A DNA stretch of 64,000 nt from positions 38,415,120 to 38,479,119 of the forward strand of contig CM038719.1 in NCBI GenBank assembly GCA_021613375.1. Direction: 5' to 3'. This stretch comes from Megaleporinus macrocephalus. Lineage: Eukaryota > Chordata > Actinopteri > Characiformes > Anostomidae. Below are positions 1 to 11,204 of the stretch, in pieces. How positions within the stretch are numbered: the first letter of the stretch is position 1; the number at the start of each line of letters is the position of its first letter. A program made the translations under genes and the position numbers. The notes below the pieces were generated by a model. The model was not told where the DNA came from and did not search any database. It was given only the letters and a program-made list of their open reading frames with translations.

Positions 1-660
1 AGTCATCTGTGTTTGCAGGACCCTGGCCACAGAACACTGAGATACTGTGTGGTTCAGCACTTATCTGTCCGTGGTCTCTGGACCGTCATCTAAAGGGTAT
101 TTCCACAGGTCCAACCAGACTTGGCTTCTTCACAGCGGGGTCCAGTCTCACTCCCTGGAGCCCAAGAGGATCCCTCTGACCAGCCCGGCACTCACCTCCA
201 CCTCGACCCGTGGAGTGAGGTTGGTGAACCAGCGGACTTCCAGACTCGTTCCCCGTAGCGTGTTCGTTCCCCAGCTTTTAGTTAGCATTATCACTGGAAT
301 ATCACTCTCTCTCTGTTCGAGGCGGCCACCGGAGGAGCTCTGAGACCACGAGTGAGGAGTTATTAACCACTGTTCTAACTGTCCACACAGGGCTGGTTCC
401 TCTCTCTCCTATCTGCAGGACATGAGGTACTGCTCTGGTTCCCCGTGCACAAGCTGGAGACCCAGTGGTGACCCAGTGAGGCAACTAGTCGACACCCACA
501 GTCCTGTATTCCATCCAGGACTGCATCTCTGCTCTCATAACTCCTGGACTCCTCACGCTAGCGAGCCTCTGGACTGTTTTTGTTTCTTATTATTGACTGC
601 TTTGAGTGAATAAACCTTGCAAATGGATCGTATAACACCTCTTGAGTCTGTATCCTTACA
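1..660 (+). other. Unrecognised sequence, possible LTR remnant
   Basis: No gene is recognised here. An AATAAA polyadenylation-type signal lies near 610, after a T-rich run, and is followed by about 45 bases ending in CCTTACA. This layout resembles the R-U5 part of a retrotransposon LTR, and two other places in the window (near 11825 and, reversed, 40355) have a similar layout. Pyrimidine-rich stretches ending in CAG near 18 and 418 could pass as splice acceptors, but the short open frames beside them match nothing I know. An LTR fragment or the last exon of a transcribed element are both possible. Confidence 0.2.
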
Positions 661-827
661 CATACATGTTAGCTGAATGTGCTAGCTTCAATCATATAAA
701 TGGGAAATAATCTTTAGTTGCAGTCTTGTAAACAGTGACTCTAAAAGACCCCCAGTCTTTGCAAAATCATAACCTGTGACTAGTCTTTAGATCTGAAAAG
801 GTCTATTAAATGTCTTTTCAGAGTCCT

Positions 828-1184
828 TTAAAAGTCTTCTAGTGTATGGTCAGCATTAGTCAAGTACAAGTACAAGTTCACACTTGTAGTGGAGCGGTCA
901 GTGACCACCATATGACAAAGAAATGTCCGTCTTGCTTCATTGCCGTGATAGGCCGCCCATGTTTCATCTGAAATAATGACTCGCTTATATGGTGAGCGAA
1001 TGCAAATGGCTGGGATTGTGATGCGATTATCCTCAGCAAGACTGATTATCAAGTCGATACGGCTGGATGCGCCGTCCGCTTCTATAAACGGTGGCAATCG
1101 ATAACGTGGTATTGATTGAACATTTCTGTATATGCAGATGACTGGGCCGTGGTTGTGATGGTGGTTGGCGATCTGTCTGCTCAC
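828..1184 (-). other. Orphan 118-codon open frame or conserved-element candidate
   Basis: The minus strand holds an ATG-initiated 118-codon frame of normal complexity, unlike most open frames here. I recognise no domain, signal peptide or catalytic motif. The sequence is GC-balanced, non-repetitive and flanked by AT-rich DNA. Two readings are possible: a decayed exon or transposon-derived coding fragment, or a conserved non-coding element that is open by chance. No splice sites or promoter clearly support a gene. Confidence 0.2.
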
Positions 1185-1241
1185 GATGAATATTGGTAGA
1201 AATTAATTAAGCGCAGTTCAGCAGCCAACAGTCCACAGTCC

Positions 1242-1259
1242 ATATATATATATATATAC
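1242..1259. repeat. (TA)n microsatellite
   Basis: A short perfect run of alternating T and A, about nine dinucleotides. Confidence 0.9.
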
Positions 1260-1484
1260 ACGGCCCGCATGCCATGCTCGCATCTCTTCTTACCCCTTTC
1301 CAGGCCCGGATGACGGATTCATACAAATAATTGCTTCACTCAAACAGACATGTATGGATTTTTTGAGAGCCCCGAGGGATCATGCATCAACCAAATGTAA
1401 GTGTTTCAAGGTCCGGCACCCGGTAGCTTATTTTTTTTTTGCTTTTTTTTCTCTTCATGTTATGTAAACAGGGTAGAGATGGAT

Positions 1485-1485
1485 G

Positions 1486-1522
<37 letters not shown>
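1485..1522. repeat. (CT)n-(AT)n compound microsatellite
   Basis: About eleven CT dinucleotides pass directly into eight AT dinucleotides, immediately before the interspersed repeat that starts near 1529. Confidence 0.9.
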
Positions 1523-1528
1523 GAAATG

Positions 1529-2017
1529 TTCTTGTTTTAATGGAGTATCTTCCTTCCTTAACACAACAATGGACTGTTGGGTCTCTAAAGAAAGTTGTTT
1601 CTTTCTGGTCATTTTGAGTCGCTCAGCAAGCCATCAACTGCTGATCTTCAGATACTAAACTAACATAGAATGTTGTTCTCCCTTTTGTACTCACTTATTA
1701 GTAGAATGTTTTTCAGCTGTGCATCACAATTGAGCAAGAGTGTCCTAACAACCAATTAGTCCAATAACATCCTTAACTTGGATTGGTGGTCGTACCAGGA
1801 GATTTAGACAGAGGACTGAGAATTACTGATAATAGGACTATATGCAAAATAAGCCTCTATACAAAAATTGACTTTAATACAAACATTTATATTCTTTAAA
1901 AATCATCTGATACACTTACATTAATTGTGAAATGGACAATATTGTTTGTGAATTGCATGAAAATTGCATGAAATGAAATTCTAACGTGATCCTCAACTTT
2001 TGGGTAGTAGTGCATAT
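1529..2017 (+). mobile_element. Non-autonomous Tc1-type interspersed repeat, copy 1
   Basis: This ~490-bp segment recurs at 27847-28331 in the same orientation with only scattered substitutions. It ends with a close relative of the AACTTTTG...GTAGTG terminus typical of fish Tc1/mariner elements. It encodes no transposase and is best read as a non-autonomous derivative or a 3' noncoding end. Both copies begin beside a TA dinucleotide run, which fits insertion at a TA target. The superfamily is recalled from family knowledge; the duplication is seen directly. Confidence 0.65.
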
Positions 2018-2089
2018 AATAGTAATGGCTATGTTAAAGGCATAGATTCGTATCTCCTTGTTGGGCCTGAATATGAACATTTATTTTCC

Positions 2090-2960
2090 TGCCCTGTCAG
2101 GGCCAATCAAGCATCCAGTTAAGTGACCATTGGCGTCCCATTAATACGCCACAGCTGTGCAGCCGGCAGGCTATTTTTTTTGAGCGGGGATGGGCTAGTC
2201 CGTCCGTCAACCTGGCACAAGGCTCTCCAAAGCAAAAAACTTTACTGCCCCCTTCTCTGTTTGCTATTAAGCTTCCCATGCAGGGTTTTCTCCTTGGCAG
2301 CGGAATTGCCATCCCGGCATTGACTGCGTATGACAGTGTGTCATTAAGGGCGTAGCTTCCGTGCGGTTGGCTGACAGGATGGGAGGACTGAAGGAACAGT
2401 GTCAGTCTTAATGTGCTGCAAATGTGGGATTCAGCCACATCTACCTGCTCATTATGTAAGGAGGCTCTCCCCGCGCAACGTTCCTGCAACAGGGGCGCGC
2501 GGTTTCGCCGCGATTGCGTGTTGTCTCCGGAAGCGGCGAGGCGGGAAGAAATCAGACCGTGAGTGGGCGTGATGCGATGCTGAAGCAAAGCAATTGGGCC
2601 TCGGATGAAGGCTTTGAAGGCGAGTTCTCAGAAGAAGCCGCCCTGATCGGAAACAATAACGAGCTGATTATCCCGGACGGAAAGACGGACAGGTAAAGGT
2701 TACGGAATGCGCCGACTCTGTGATCGTACCATCAAGCCCCGAGGGCTACAAACGCGGCGGCGAGAAAAAACAGCGAGTCGTTAATTGCGTACATCAATAA
2801 ACACAGCCGAATAATTAGCCAGCCTGATGAAGAAGTCCTCGGCTAGCGAGTCTGCCTCGCTTTAATTGGACTCCCGACTCGGATCGGGGTGTAAAAACCT
2901 GCCCGGGATTAAGGGTGTGATTGACAGCCGGGGAAGCTCCTCAGTCAGGTTGGAGTCGGG
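2090..2960. other. Candidate conserved non-coding region
   Basis: GC-balanced, non-repetitive DNA with many CpG dinucleotides and several homeodomain-like cores (TTAATTG, ATAATTAG, TTAATTGG near 2780-2870). Short open frames on both strands show no recognisable domain. The composition differs clearly from the AT-rich and tandem-repeat DNA on either side. No promoter, exon or RNA gene is recognised. I infer a possible regulatory element; conservation has not been tested. Confidence 0.35.
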
Positions 2961-3400
2961 GATGTGTGGGACTTGGAGAAACTTTAGATTCTTTTACAGC
3001 ACTTGAAAATATCTCATAACAAGTCCTGACTGAAAGCTATGTCCCGTCGTTTGTCATCTTGACAGCTCGGGCCTAAGACAAGGTGGTGTATAGGAAAGCC
3101 TCGTATAGGCTGCATTTCAGTTTTGACACCTGGAAGGCCACGGAGTGCTGAGCGGAGCGGATTTCAGGACAGAAGCTCATTTTGCCAATGGTGAGTGAGC
3201 AGCGCTGGCCGGAGTGTTACAGTAGTTACATGAAGAGTGATATGGTGAGAAGCAGTAATAGGCCATAGAGGCTCTTACAGAAGCTCCTGGAGGGTTTTAG
3301 TCTCTTTCAGTTACAAATAGCTGGACTTTAGCTACGACGACGGCAAAGAACACAACGTTCTACACACAACCTTTCTAGTCCCACCTCTAACCCACCATGG
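2961..3400. other. No recognised feature
   Basis: Single-copy-looking DNA without repeats, recognisable coding sequence or RNA genes. It lies between the candidate conserved region and the family-A repeat. Confidence 0.5.
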
Positions 3401-3404
3401 AAGC

Positions 3405-3860
3405 TTGGCAACAGCTCCACAGACCATACAGGAGCTACACTTACAGACTGTAGTTCATCTGATTCTCTGTATACTTTATTACCCTGTTCTTCAATGATCA
3501 GGGACCACACAGGACCACCACAGAGCAGGTACTATTTGGGTGGGGGATCATTCTCAGCACTGCAGTGACACTGACATGATGGTGATGTGTTAGTGTGTGT
3601 CCACTTACTGTCCACTCTATTAGACACTTCTACTACTTGCTGGTCCACCTTGTAGATGTAAAGTCAGAGACAGTAGCTCATCTGCTGCTGCACAGTTTGT
3701 GTTCCTCTAGTTCTTCATCAGTGGACACAGGACGCCGCCCACAGGACACTGCTGTCTGGATAGTTTTGGTTGGTGGACAGTTCTCAGTCCAGCAGTGACA
3801 CTGAGCTGGACACTGCTGGGTCAGATCCACTCCTATTCATGCTGTTTTCCATGACAACCC
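3405..3860 (-). mobile_element. Interspersed repeat family A, copy 1 (reverse)
   Basis: The reverse complement matches the element at 41259-41632 over long blocks, including the CAGTGTCACTGCAGTGCT core and the segment around GGTGGTCCTGTGGGGGTCC. Further fragments lie at 4803-4862, 52832-52970 and 60326-60535. No coding capacity is visible. I recall this family as very common in ostariophysan fish genomes, but its class (SINE or non-autonomous DNA element) is unresolved. The far end of this copy (3700-3860) is more diverged. Confidence 0.6.
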
Positions 3861-4517
3861 TGGGGCGGCTATCTTTGTTTACTTTGTGTTAGAACTTCCG
3901 GTGCGGTCGCGAATTCGTTGATATTAATTACAACCAAAACGACAACAAACATATAAAATGACCAGCATAACATGTTCAGTTAGAGGGAGTCAGTAATTGG
4001 AAAAAAAGGAAAACTTGGCTTGAACAACAGAGTTCGAACACAGCACATAAAGATCAGAGTGTTGGGGGGCCGCCTTCCAAAGAAGACCACCTGCGTCTAT
4101 GACTGAAGCTCTAAATTTAAAACATCCACCCAAACCGTATGTCTGCTCTTACCATTCTGTGGAGGAGAACCAGCACCAGAGCTTCCTTATCCAGAGAAAT
4201 GTCTCGCTTATGAAGCTCAGAGGAAGCAGACGTGTCGGGTGCTGGTGAGTCTATCAGTTCAGTAACTGTTTTCTGATCAGTGTCCACCGCGCTAGGCTAT
4301 CTGGGCTGTAACTGACACCCACGCAGAGTGGCTCGGGCAGCTGGCTTGGGTTTAACCGGCTTTCAGAAATATAAACTCACCATCTGTGTGTAGGAGGACA
4401 CGCCCACCTTCCCACTGTGCATGTACTGATACGCTTCAGTACTTTTATAGTTTTTTATTACTGAACCGTCTACACCTTCCGAGAGTACAGAGTAATTAAA
4501 CATGTCTCCATAAATAA
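3861..4517. other. Unrecognised, includes one arm of a short inverted repeat
   Basis: No gene recognised. A ~20-bp sequence near 3881-3902 (CTTTGTGTTAGAACTTCC) recurs inverted near 4735-4755. The two lie between a reverse and a forward family-A fragment, so an insertion into family A is possible. Confidence 0.35.
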
Positions 4518-4650
4518 CCTCAGACCACCTTCTCATATCACCCACCCACTGTGGTATTAACCTCAGACCACCTTCTCATATCACCCACCCACTGTGTTAT
4601 TAACCTCAGACCACCTTCTCATATCACCCACCCACTGTGTTATTAACCTC
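4518..4650. repeat. 43-bp tandem repeat, three copies
   Basis: Copies begin at 4518, 4561 and 4604 with exactly 43-bp spacing and almost no divergence; each starts CCTCAGACCACC. The low divergence indicates recent duplication. Confidence 0.9.
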
Positions 4651-4802
4651 GGAGGAGACAGTGTTGTCCCATTCGAACTTCTCATTGTCTCTCTGGTCTC
4701 CTCCCATGTAACTATATTCATTTTGGTTAGCTGAGTGGAAGTTCTAACACAAAGGAGGAAGAAACACACACTTGAAAGTAGGTGTGGCCAAATACGGTGA
4801 AT

Positions 4803-4862
4803 ATGGTCAGTGGAGCTGATACAGTGGACAGATGTTGGTGGTTTTAATGTTATGGCTGATTG
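4803..4862 (+). mobile_element. Family A fragment
   Basis: About 60 bp matching the last part of the repeat at 41259-41632, including the terminal TTTTAATGTTATGGCTGAT. Confidence 0.6.
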
Positions 4863-6100
4863 CTGTTGTTCACCTTGGGAATGCATGTCCATGAACTTGG
4901 GAGGTGAAGCTTCTGAAACAGCACAGAATGGAGGAATGTTCTAGCATCAACCGTCATGGTCTAGAATCCGAGACTGGCCCCTTGGTTTTACTTGTAGTAG
5001 TGTTGTGATTGGGAGAGTAACATACTCAAATACTTCCGAGTAGTAACTTTCTATCTCAACGTGTTCTCCTGAGTCGGAGGCAAAATCTGCCTCGACAGGA
5101 AGGATCTCAGTAATTCAGTGAGAGAATTTCTGATGCTGAGCGAGAAGCACGAGCAAAGAGAAAAGACTGAGTGATCTTCTCTGGACATCTCTCTTATCTC
5201 TGGCCACCGTCGGGCCAGGTAGACAGCTCCGTAGTATATTTGGGATTTACAGTCTGAAGGCCATTCTACTCAGTTAGTTCAAACCAAATTAGTTCCGAAT
5301 GCTCTAATATTCTAATATCAGATACTTATAAGGATCATGTTTTCATTTATTTGAACACAATGCATTAATTCACTGTTTAAAGTAATAACCTGGTAGTGAT
5401 AAATGCAAACATGGGACCATATTTTTGATTTTTTAATAGAATACTTTTATTTTATTAGTGTCATTTTAGAGGGTTGGGAAAGACAGTTCCCAATTAAAAG
5501 TACCTTTTTAATTATTAATTATAATTTTCAAAAAATATTTATTTATCTTCTTTCAAAACTGTAAAAAAAATTATAAACTTTTTTATAAAATTAAAAAATT
5601 AAAATTAGTAACCCAGTTGCCTTAAAATGTTATGTTCATTGAGATTTGAAATAGGCTAAACATATAATCTTTTTATTTTTCAGCCATTTCAGTCATTCAG
5701 AGTTATTATGAGTTTAATATTAAAAGTTTTTAAATTACCCCTACATTTTCATGTCAGTATAGAAACTCAAAGAGTTTTAGTTCATGGGCGGAGTCTTAGA
5801 TTAGCCACAGCCCTGCATTTTAGAGCAGGAAGGTAGACTGCATCCCTGTCCTTCATGGCCACATGACAAGCATTAGATTAGATCCCATTGTTTTGAAGAA
5901 ATTGTGCCCCAAATTCTTAACATCACACATAGAAAGGTGTTTTGTTATGATTTTGATTTTTACACCAAGAGAGAATAAGAGAGAGAGAAGAAAGAATAAT
6001 TACACCAGTTTTGTGAAATAACACATACAGACCCAGAGCTGTCAGTCCCAGAGAACATATAGACCATTAATGGTATTAATGTGTAAGGAATTAATAACAG
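4863..6100. other. AT-rich DNA with no recognised feature
   Basis: 4863-5300 is ordinary non-repetitive sequence. From about 5300 the DNA becomes strongly AT-rich, with many A and T runs around 5500-5620. No coding, RNA or transposon signal was recognised. Confidence 0.5.
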
Positions 6101-6104
6101 CTTT

Positions 6105-6430
6105 TAAAAAGAAAGAAATAGAAAGAAAGAAAAAGGGAAGAGAAAATAAATGTATATATATATTATATATTATATATATATTTATATATATATATAAATT
6201 ATATTAATAGAAGAATGAATGAAGAATGGAAATGAAATACAGATGGAAAGGTAGAAGAAAAAAGAAAGAAAAACTAAAGAAAGAAAGAAAGAAAGATTTG
6301 TGCATGTTGTCTTGATTAGTTGCCTTCAAAATAAATAAAAATAGTTGATCACAAAAAAGAAAGAAAGAAAGAACAATAGGATGAAAAGAAAGAAGGAAAG
6401 GAAAGAATTTGAAAATCTGTGTCAGACATT
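6105..6430. repeat. GAAA/TA low-complexity cluster
   Basis: GAAA-type runs near 6111-6140, 6245-6296 and 6355-6372, with an imperfect TA tract at about 6150-6200. A 99-codon minus-strand frame across this cluster is low-complexity, Phe-rich and not a gene. Confidence 0.85.
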
Positions 6431-6839
6431 CATATTTTGTCACATATTTTTGCAACTTTTTCCATTTTTTGGGCTTTAATATAAAAATGTTGTAATTGTT
6501 CATGTATAGAACTGTTCAAAGCTGCATTTGCTCTTTAAGTACTTCCTAGTATCTTTGAGTTGTGTGCTAAATAAAAAAATAAAAAACTTTTAGTAGTAAT
6601 ATGATTTTGTTAGTGACAACATAGAATATTGAATCATTTTTATTCATCAGGTCTGTTAAATTAATTTTTGCTTGAATTCCATAAATTATACCAATTCCAC
6701 CTTCTGCAATACGAACATGAGTCAGAAATAATAACACATAATATTATCCATCAGAGCTGATGGTGGCTGAGCTATTTATCTCAATGATAGGCTGAGGAGG
6801 TGAAGCATGATATCAATGCTTAACTCGGAAAGAACATTT

Positions 6840-7345
6840 CCTGAAGTAAAAAACGTAGGATGGCTGGATGTGCAGCTTAAGCAGTGCTAGGAACGAGGGA
6901 TGAATAAACAACAAGTAGAGGAGTTAGGTTGAACGAAACCATAATGTTTGGCTTGGCCCAAAAATGAATGTTACTCTATGGTGGAAAAAAGAGGGATTGA
7001 AAAAAACAACTAACAGACGAGTGCAGGTCAAACCAACATGGCAGTCACGGTCGGGGGTCTGCCCTGAGTCAATTATGCAGAACAGTGTCTATCTGTCTTG
7101 CGGAAATTCCTTAAATCACTGTGTAAATTTCCATCCCATTCCTTCTCTATGGGACAAAATTCTGGAAAATTCCGTTCCTATCCGGAATCCATGCATCCGG
7201 TTAAAAATCTGTATATACGCCCAAATCACACAACCAGACCTGACAATCTGGAGCTGGAACAGAGTTAATATCTCAAAAACTGTGGGACAAGTAACAAGGC
7301 AAAGATAACAAATGAATAACAATAAAGTTACCATGGTAACTAGAA
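6840..7345 (+). mobile_element. Interspersed repeat family B, copy 1
   Basis: Contains a block (GCTTAAGCAGTG, ATGAATAAAC, CCAAAAATGAATG, then the GGAATCCATGCATCC region) that recurs at 7370-8005, 24588-24685 and 24875-25500. Copies differ by substitutions and small indels. The element has no recognisable coding sequence. Open frames on both strands look like chance products. The class is not known to me. Confidence 0.6.
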
Positions 7346-7369
7346 AAGTTTATCTCCTAAAGTAATTAC

Positions 7370-8005
7370 AGGATGGTTGCACAGCTTAAGCAGTGTGAGG
7401 AACGAGGGATGAATAAACGACAAGTAGAGGACTGTGGGTCAGTGTGTCTGGGGGTCTGCCCTGAGTGAGAACAGGCAGTTTGGAGGCTGTAGGTTAAATG
7501 AAACCATGATGTTTGGCTGGGCCCAAAAATGAATGGGACCCTATAGGAGAAATGAGGGATGAGTAGACGGCAAACAGACGAGTGCGGGTCAGTGCGTTTG
7601 TGGATTAGTGTCTGGGGGTTTGCCCTGAGTGAGTACAGGCAGTTTGGTGGCTGTAGGTTGAATGAAACCATTATGTTTGGCTGGGCCCAAAAATGAATGG
7701 GACTCTATGGGGGAGAAAAAGAGGGATGGAAAAAAAAGACAAACAGACAAGTGTGGGTCAAACCAACATGGCATTCATGGTCGGGGGGGCTGCCCTGAGT
7801 TAGTTTATGCAAAACAGTGTCTGTCTGTCAAGCGGAAATTCCTTAAATCACTGTGTAAATTTCCAGCCCATTCATTCTCTATGGAACAAAATTCTGGGAA
7901 ATTCTTTTCCCATCCGGAATCCATGCATCCGATTAAAAATCTGTATAAAAGCCTGAATCACATAATCAGACCAGACAATCTGGAGCTGGAATGGTGTTGA
8001 TTTTT
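7370..8005 (+). mobile_element. Interspersed repeat family B, copy 2 with internal duplication
   Basis: Begins again at the GCTTAAGCAGTG motif just after copy 1, so the two form a direct tandem pair. An internal segment around the CCAAAAATGAATGG motif occurs twice (near 7528 and 7687), making this copy longer than copy 1. No coding function inferred. Confidence 0.6.
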
Positions 8006-8585
8006 TTTAAATATCTGGTGGAAAGCAAAAAACATATAGTTTGATGGAACCCAGGTCATCATCATGCTGTACATGGTCGAAGACATGAACTTCTGAGATG
8101 AAGAAGGACTTCTCTGGACCTTGCAGTTGGAGCAGTGAGCACAGTAGTTTTACAGACTTTGCCTGTAGACGTGGGTGTGGGATCATAACCAGAGGCCTAC
8201 ACAAGTGGCTGGGGGGGGGTCTAACAAATGAAATGCGAAAACATGACGCGGTGGAACTTCACTCGGGAACAGCAGAGAAGTTTAGTGGAGGTAATAAAAC
8301 GGCTTTAAAAGCAGAATGCATTACTTGTTAAAGGAGAAGGAAAAAAAATCAATTTCACCAAGGGACACATAAATCAATAGGATCATTAGAATTTCAACAG
8401 CCTGCTCTCCAGCTGCTCTCCAATGGAGAAAGGCATTACTTACAGTTACTGAAAGCATTAACTAAGTCACTTTTTGGCGTGACGGCATAGCAGAACCGAG
8501 CCTGTATCCTCAGAGTCCGGATACAGACAACGGGACGAATAGAACAGAGATAGAAGAGTGTTATTAGTATAATACTGAAAAGTAG
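8006..8585. other. No recognised feature
   Basis: Non-repetitive sequence with a short poly-G run near 8210-8218. Nothing coding or structural recognised. Confidence 0.45.
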
Positions 8586-8733
8586 GGATGGGCGGATCCA
8601 TCCAAATATCGATATCATCGATATCAATGTTAGTATTGGTATTGGATCGATACTATTCATCTGGCAACGGGTTCAAATGTTACAGTCGTTTTATGAAAAT
8701 AACAATACAAGCAAACCATACTTTAATAATAAT

Positions 8734-8795
<62 letters not shown>

Positions 8796-9066
8796 ATATT
8801 AATAAATGATGTAAATTATTAATATTAAATACAATTTAATTTTTCATTATAAGATGGGGCTACTATTATTAATAATATAAATACAGTTATAATTATAACA
8901 AATAGTTAATATGTGCTACACGTATATAGGCTATAAGTAGGGTTTAAAGAGTATAAAAAGACTTTTTTATTGGTATCGGTATGGGTATTGGTATAAGTAT
9001 CAGTATCGGTATCAGTATTGGTGATACTGGCTCTGTATTTACTTGGTATCAGATCGATACCAAATT
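8586..9066. mobile_element. ATCGATA-rich hAT-like MITE relic
   Basis: Begins with GGGATGGGCGGATCC followed by repeated ATCGATA/GGTATTGGTATC motifs. It ends with a matching GGTATCAGATCGATACC segment near 9047-9063, so related motifs sit at both ends in inverted sense. This composition is characteristic of a common teleost hAT-type non-autonomous family, recalled rather than searched. The middle is AT-rich and holds a microsatellite at 8725-8800. No transposase is present. Confidence 0.45.
8725..8800. repeat. (AAC)n-(AAT)n compound microsatellite
   Basis: About eleven AAC-type triplets run into about eleven AAT triplets. Confidence 0.9.
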
Positions 9067-9100
9067 TTGCAGTATATACTGGAATGCTAAACTATATAAA

Positions 9101-9166
9101 GGTGGCATGGTAGTAGTCAGCACAATCCAGGTTCGGTTCCTGATCCTGGACATGCTGTGTGGAGTG
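9101..9166 (+). mobile_element. tRNA-derived SINE head remnant
   Basis: Reads GGTGGCATGGTAGTAG...TCAGCAC, then GGTTCGGTTCC and CTGTGTGGAGTGTG. These match the A-box, B-box and following segment of the SINE copies at 42161-42504 and 60167-60324, with a deletion between the boxes. The B-box-like GGTTCGGTTCC differs by one base from the pol III consensus. The 25-bp minisatellite starts directly downstream. A real tRNA gene is excluded because no cloverleaf can form. Confidence 0.55.
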
Positions 9167-10575
9167 TGATGAATAGGCCCTGATGGCAGAATGATAAACA
9201 GGTCTTTATGGCAGTATGATGAACAGGTCCTAATGGCAGTATGATGAACAGGTCCGGATGGTAGTATGATAAACAGGTCCTGATGGAAGTATGATGAACA
9301 GGTCCTGATGGCAGTAAGATGAACAAGTCCGATGGCAGTATGATGGACAGGTCCTTGTAGCAATATGAACAGGTCCTGATGACAGTATGATGAACAGGTC
9401 ATTATAGCAATATGATGAACAGGTCCTTATGGCAGTACGATGAACAGGTCGTAATGGCAGTATGAAGAACAGGTCCTTATGGCAGTATGATGAATAGGTC
9501 CTGATGGTAGTATGATAAACAGGTCCTGATGGAAGTATGATGAACAGGTCCTGATGGTAGTATGATGGACAGGTCCTTATAGCAATATGAACAGGTCCTA
9601 ATGGTAGTATGATGAACAGATCCTGATGGAAGTATGATGAACAGGTCCTTAAGGCAGTGTGAAGAACAGTTCCTGATGAATGAATAGGTCCTTTTGGCAG
9701 TATGATGAACAGGTCCTGATGGCAGTAAGATGAACAGGTCCTGACGGCAGTATGAAGGACAGGTCCTTATGGCAATATGAACAGGTCCTGATGGTAGTAT
9801 GATGAACAGGCCCTTATATCAATATGAACAGGTCCTGATGGTAGTATGATGAACAGGTCCTTATATCAATATGAACAGGTCCTGATGGCAGTAAGATGAA
9901 CAGGTCCGATGGCAGTATGAAGGACAGGTCTTTATGGCAATATGAACAGGTCCTGATGGTAGTATGATGAACAGGTCCTTATATCAATATGAACAGGTCC
10001 TGATGGCAGTAAGATGAACAGGTCCTGATGGCAGTATGAAGGACAGGTCCTTATGGCAATATGAACAGGTCCTGATGGTAGTATGATGAACAGGTCCTTA
10101 TATCAATATGAACAGGTCCTGATGGTAGTATGATGAACAGGTCCTTATATCAATATGAACAGGTCCTGATGGCAGTAAGATGAACAGGTCCGATGACAGT
10201 ATGAAGGACAGGTCTTTATGGCAATATGAACAGGTCCTGATGGTAGTATGATGAACAGGTCCTTATATCAATATGAACAGGTCCTGATGGTAGTATGATG
10301 AACAGGTCCTGATGACAGTATGATGAACAGGTCATTATAGCAATATGATGAACAGGTCCTGATGGTAGTATGATGAACAGGTCCTTACGGCAGAATGATA
10401 AACAGGTCCTGGTTGTATGATTGACAGGTCCTTATGGCAGTATGGCAAAGAGGTCCTGATGGCAGCATGACGAACAGGTCCTGATGGCAGAATGGCAACC
10501 AGGTCCTTATGGCAGTATTATAAACAGGTCCTAGTGTTAATATGATGAACTGGTCCTGTTGGCAGTATGGTGCAC
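9167..10575 (+). repeat. 25-bp minisatellite, about 55 units
   Basis: Unit is approximately ATGATGAACAGGTCCTGATGG plus CAGT, with variants such as TTATATCAAT and GAAGGACAGG. A higher-order block of four to five units recurs several times between about 9700 and 10280. Unit lengths vary by a few bases. The minus-strand open frames across it are repeat by-products. Confidence 0.95.
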
Positions 10576-10744
10576 TGACAAGCTTGTAATAATATTTAGA
10601 TGCTATTTAGAACCATATACAGACACTCCTCCTAATCGTTGAGTTTAGGTGATTCCACTAATGATTGAAGAAAATCAATTGCAGTGCAGTGACATGCATC
10701 GTTTAGAGACCACCACTGGAAATAGAAGGGGTGGTACTGCAGAA

Positions 10745-11204
10745 CTCAGTGACCTTAACCGCGTCACTCTCATCAGACGCCACCTTTGCCACAAGTCAGT
10801 TCATGAAATTTCTGCCCCGCTAGATCTGCCCTGTCAACTGCATGTGCTATTATTGTGAGCAACAACAGCTCAGCCACAAAGCAGTGGACCATTGTTGCAG
10901 CTCTCATAATAGAGTCACAGTCTCCCTCTGAAAGCAGCATCAGCACAAGAACTGAGCCTCACAAGCTTTACGAAACGGGTTTCCATGGCTGAGCAGCTGC
11001 TTACAAGGTCACTATGTACAAAGCCAGGTGTCGGCTGAAGTGGTGTAAGGTGCCACCGCTGGACTCTGGAGCAGAGATGTTTGGCACTTCGCAATCTGTC
11101 AAACAACGTCTACTGGAGTGCATAGTGCCAGTGCCAAGTTTGGTGGAGGAGGCTCTACCATAGGCTGATTTGAGGATGGTTTTTAGGGTTTGGGCCTCTG
11201 GTTC
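10745..11204 (+). pseudogene. Tc1-type transposon relic, first half
   Basis: Reads as a heavily mutated stretch of a fish Tc1-like transposon: a CCACCTTTGCCACAAGTCAG segment, AGCAACAACAGCTCAGCC, GGGTTTCCATGGC, GGCTGAAGTGGTGTAA and AAGTTTGGTGGAGGAGG appear in the expected order of the transposase gene. The frame is broken by many substitutions and indels, so no product is possible. Similarity stops at about 11204 and resumes at about 12271. Identification rests on recalled family sequence. Confidence 0.7.

Noticed and set aside
3881..4755. Possible TIR element between matching inverted 20-mers
   Set aside because: Similarity is limited to ~20 bp, the flanks do not show a target duplication, and the interior matches nothing; recorded only as an inverted repeat.
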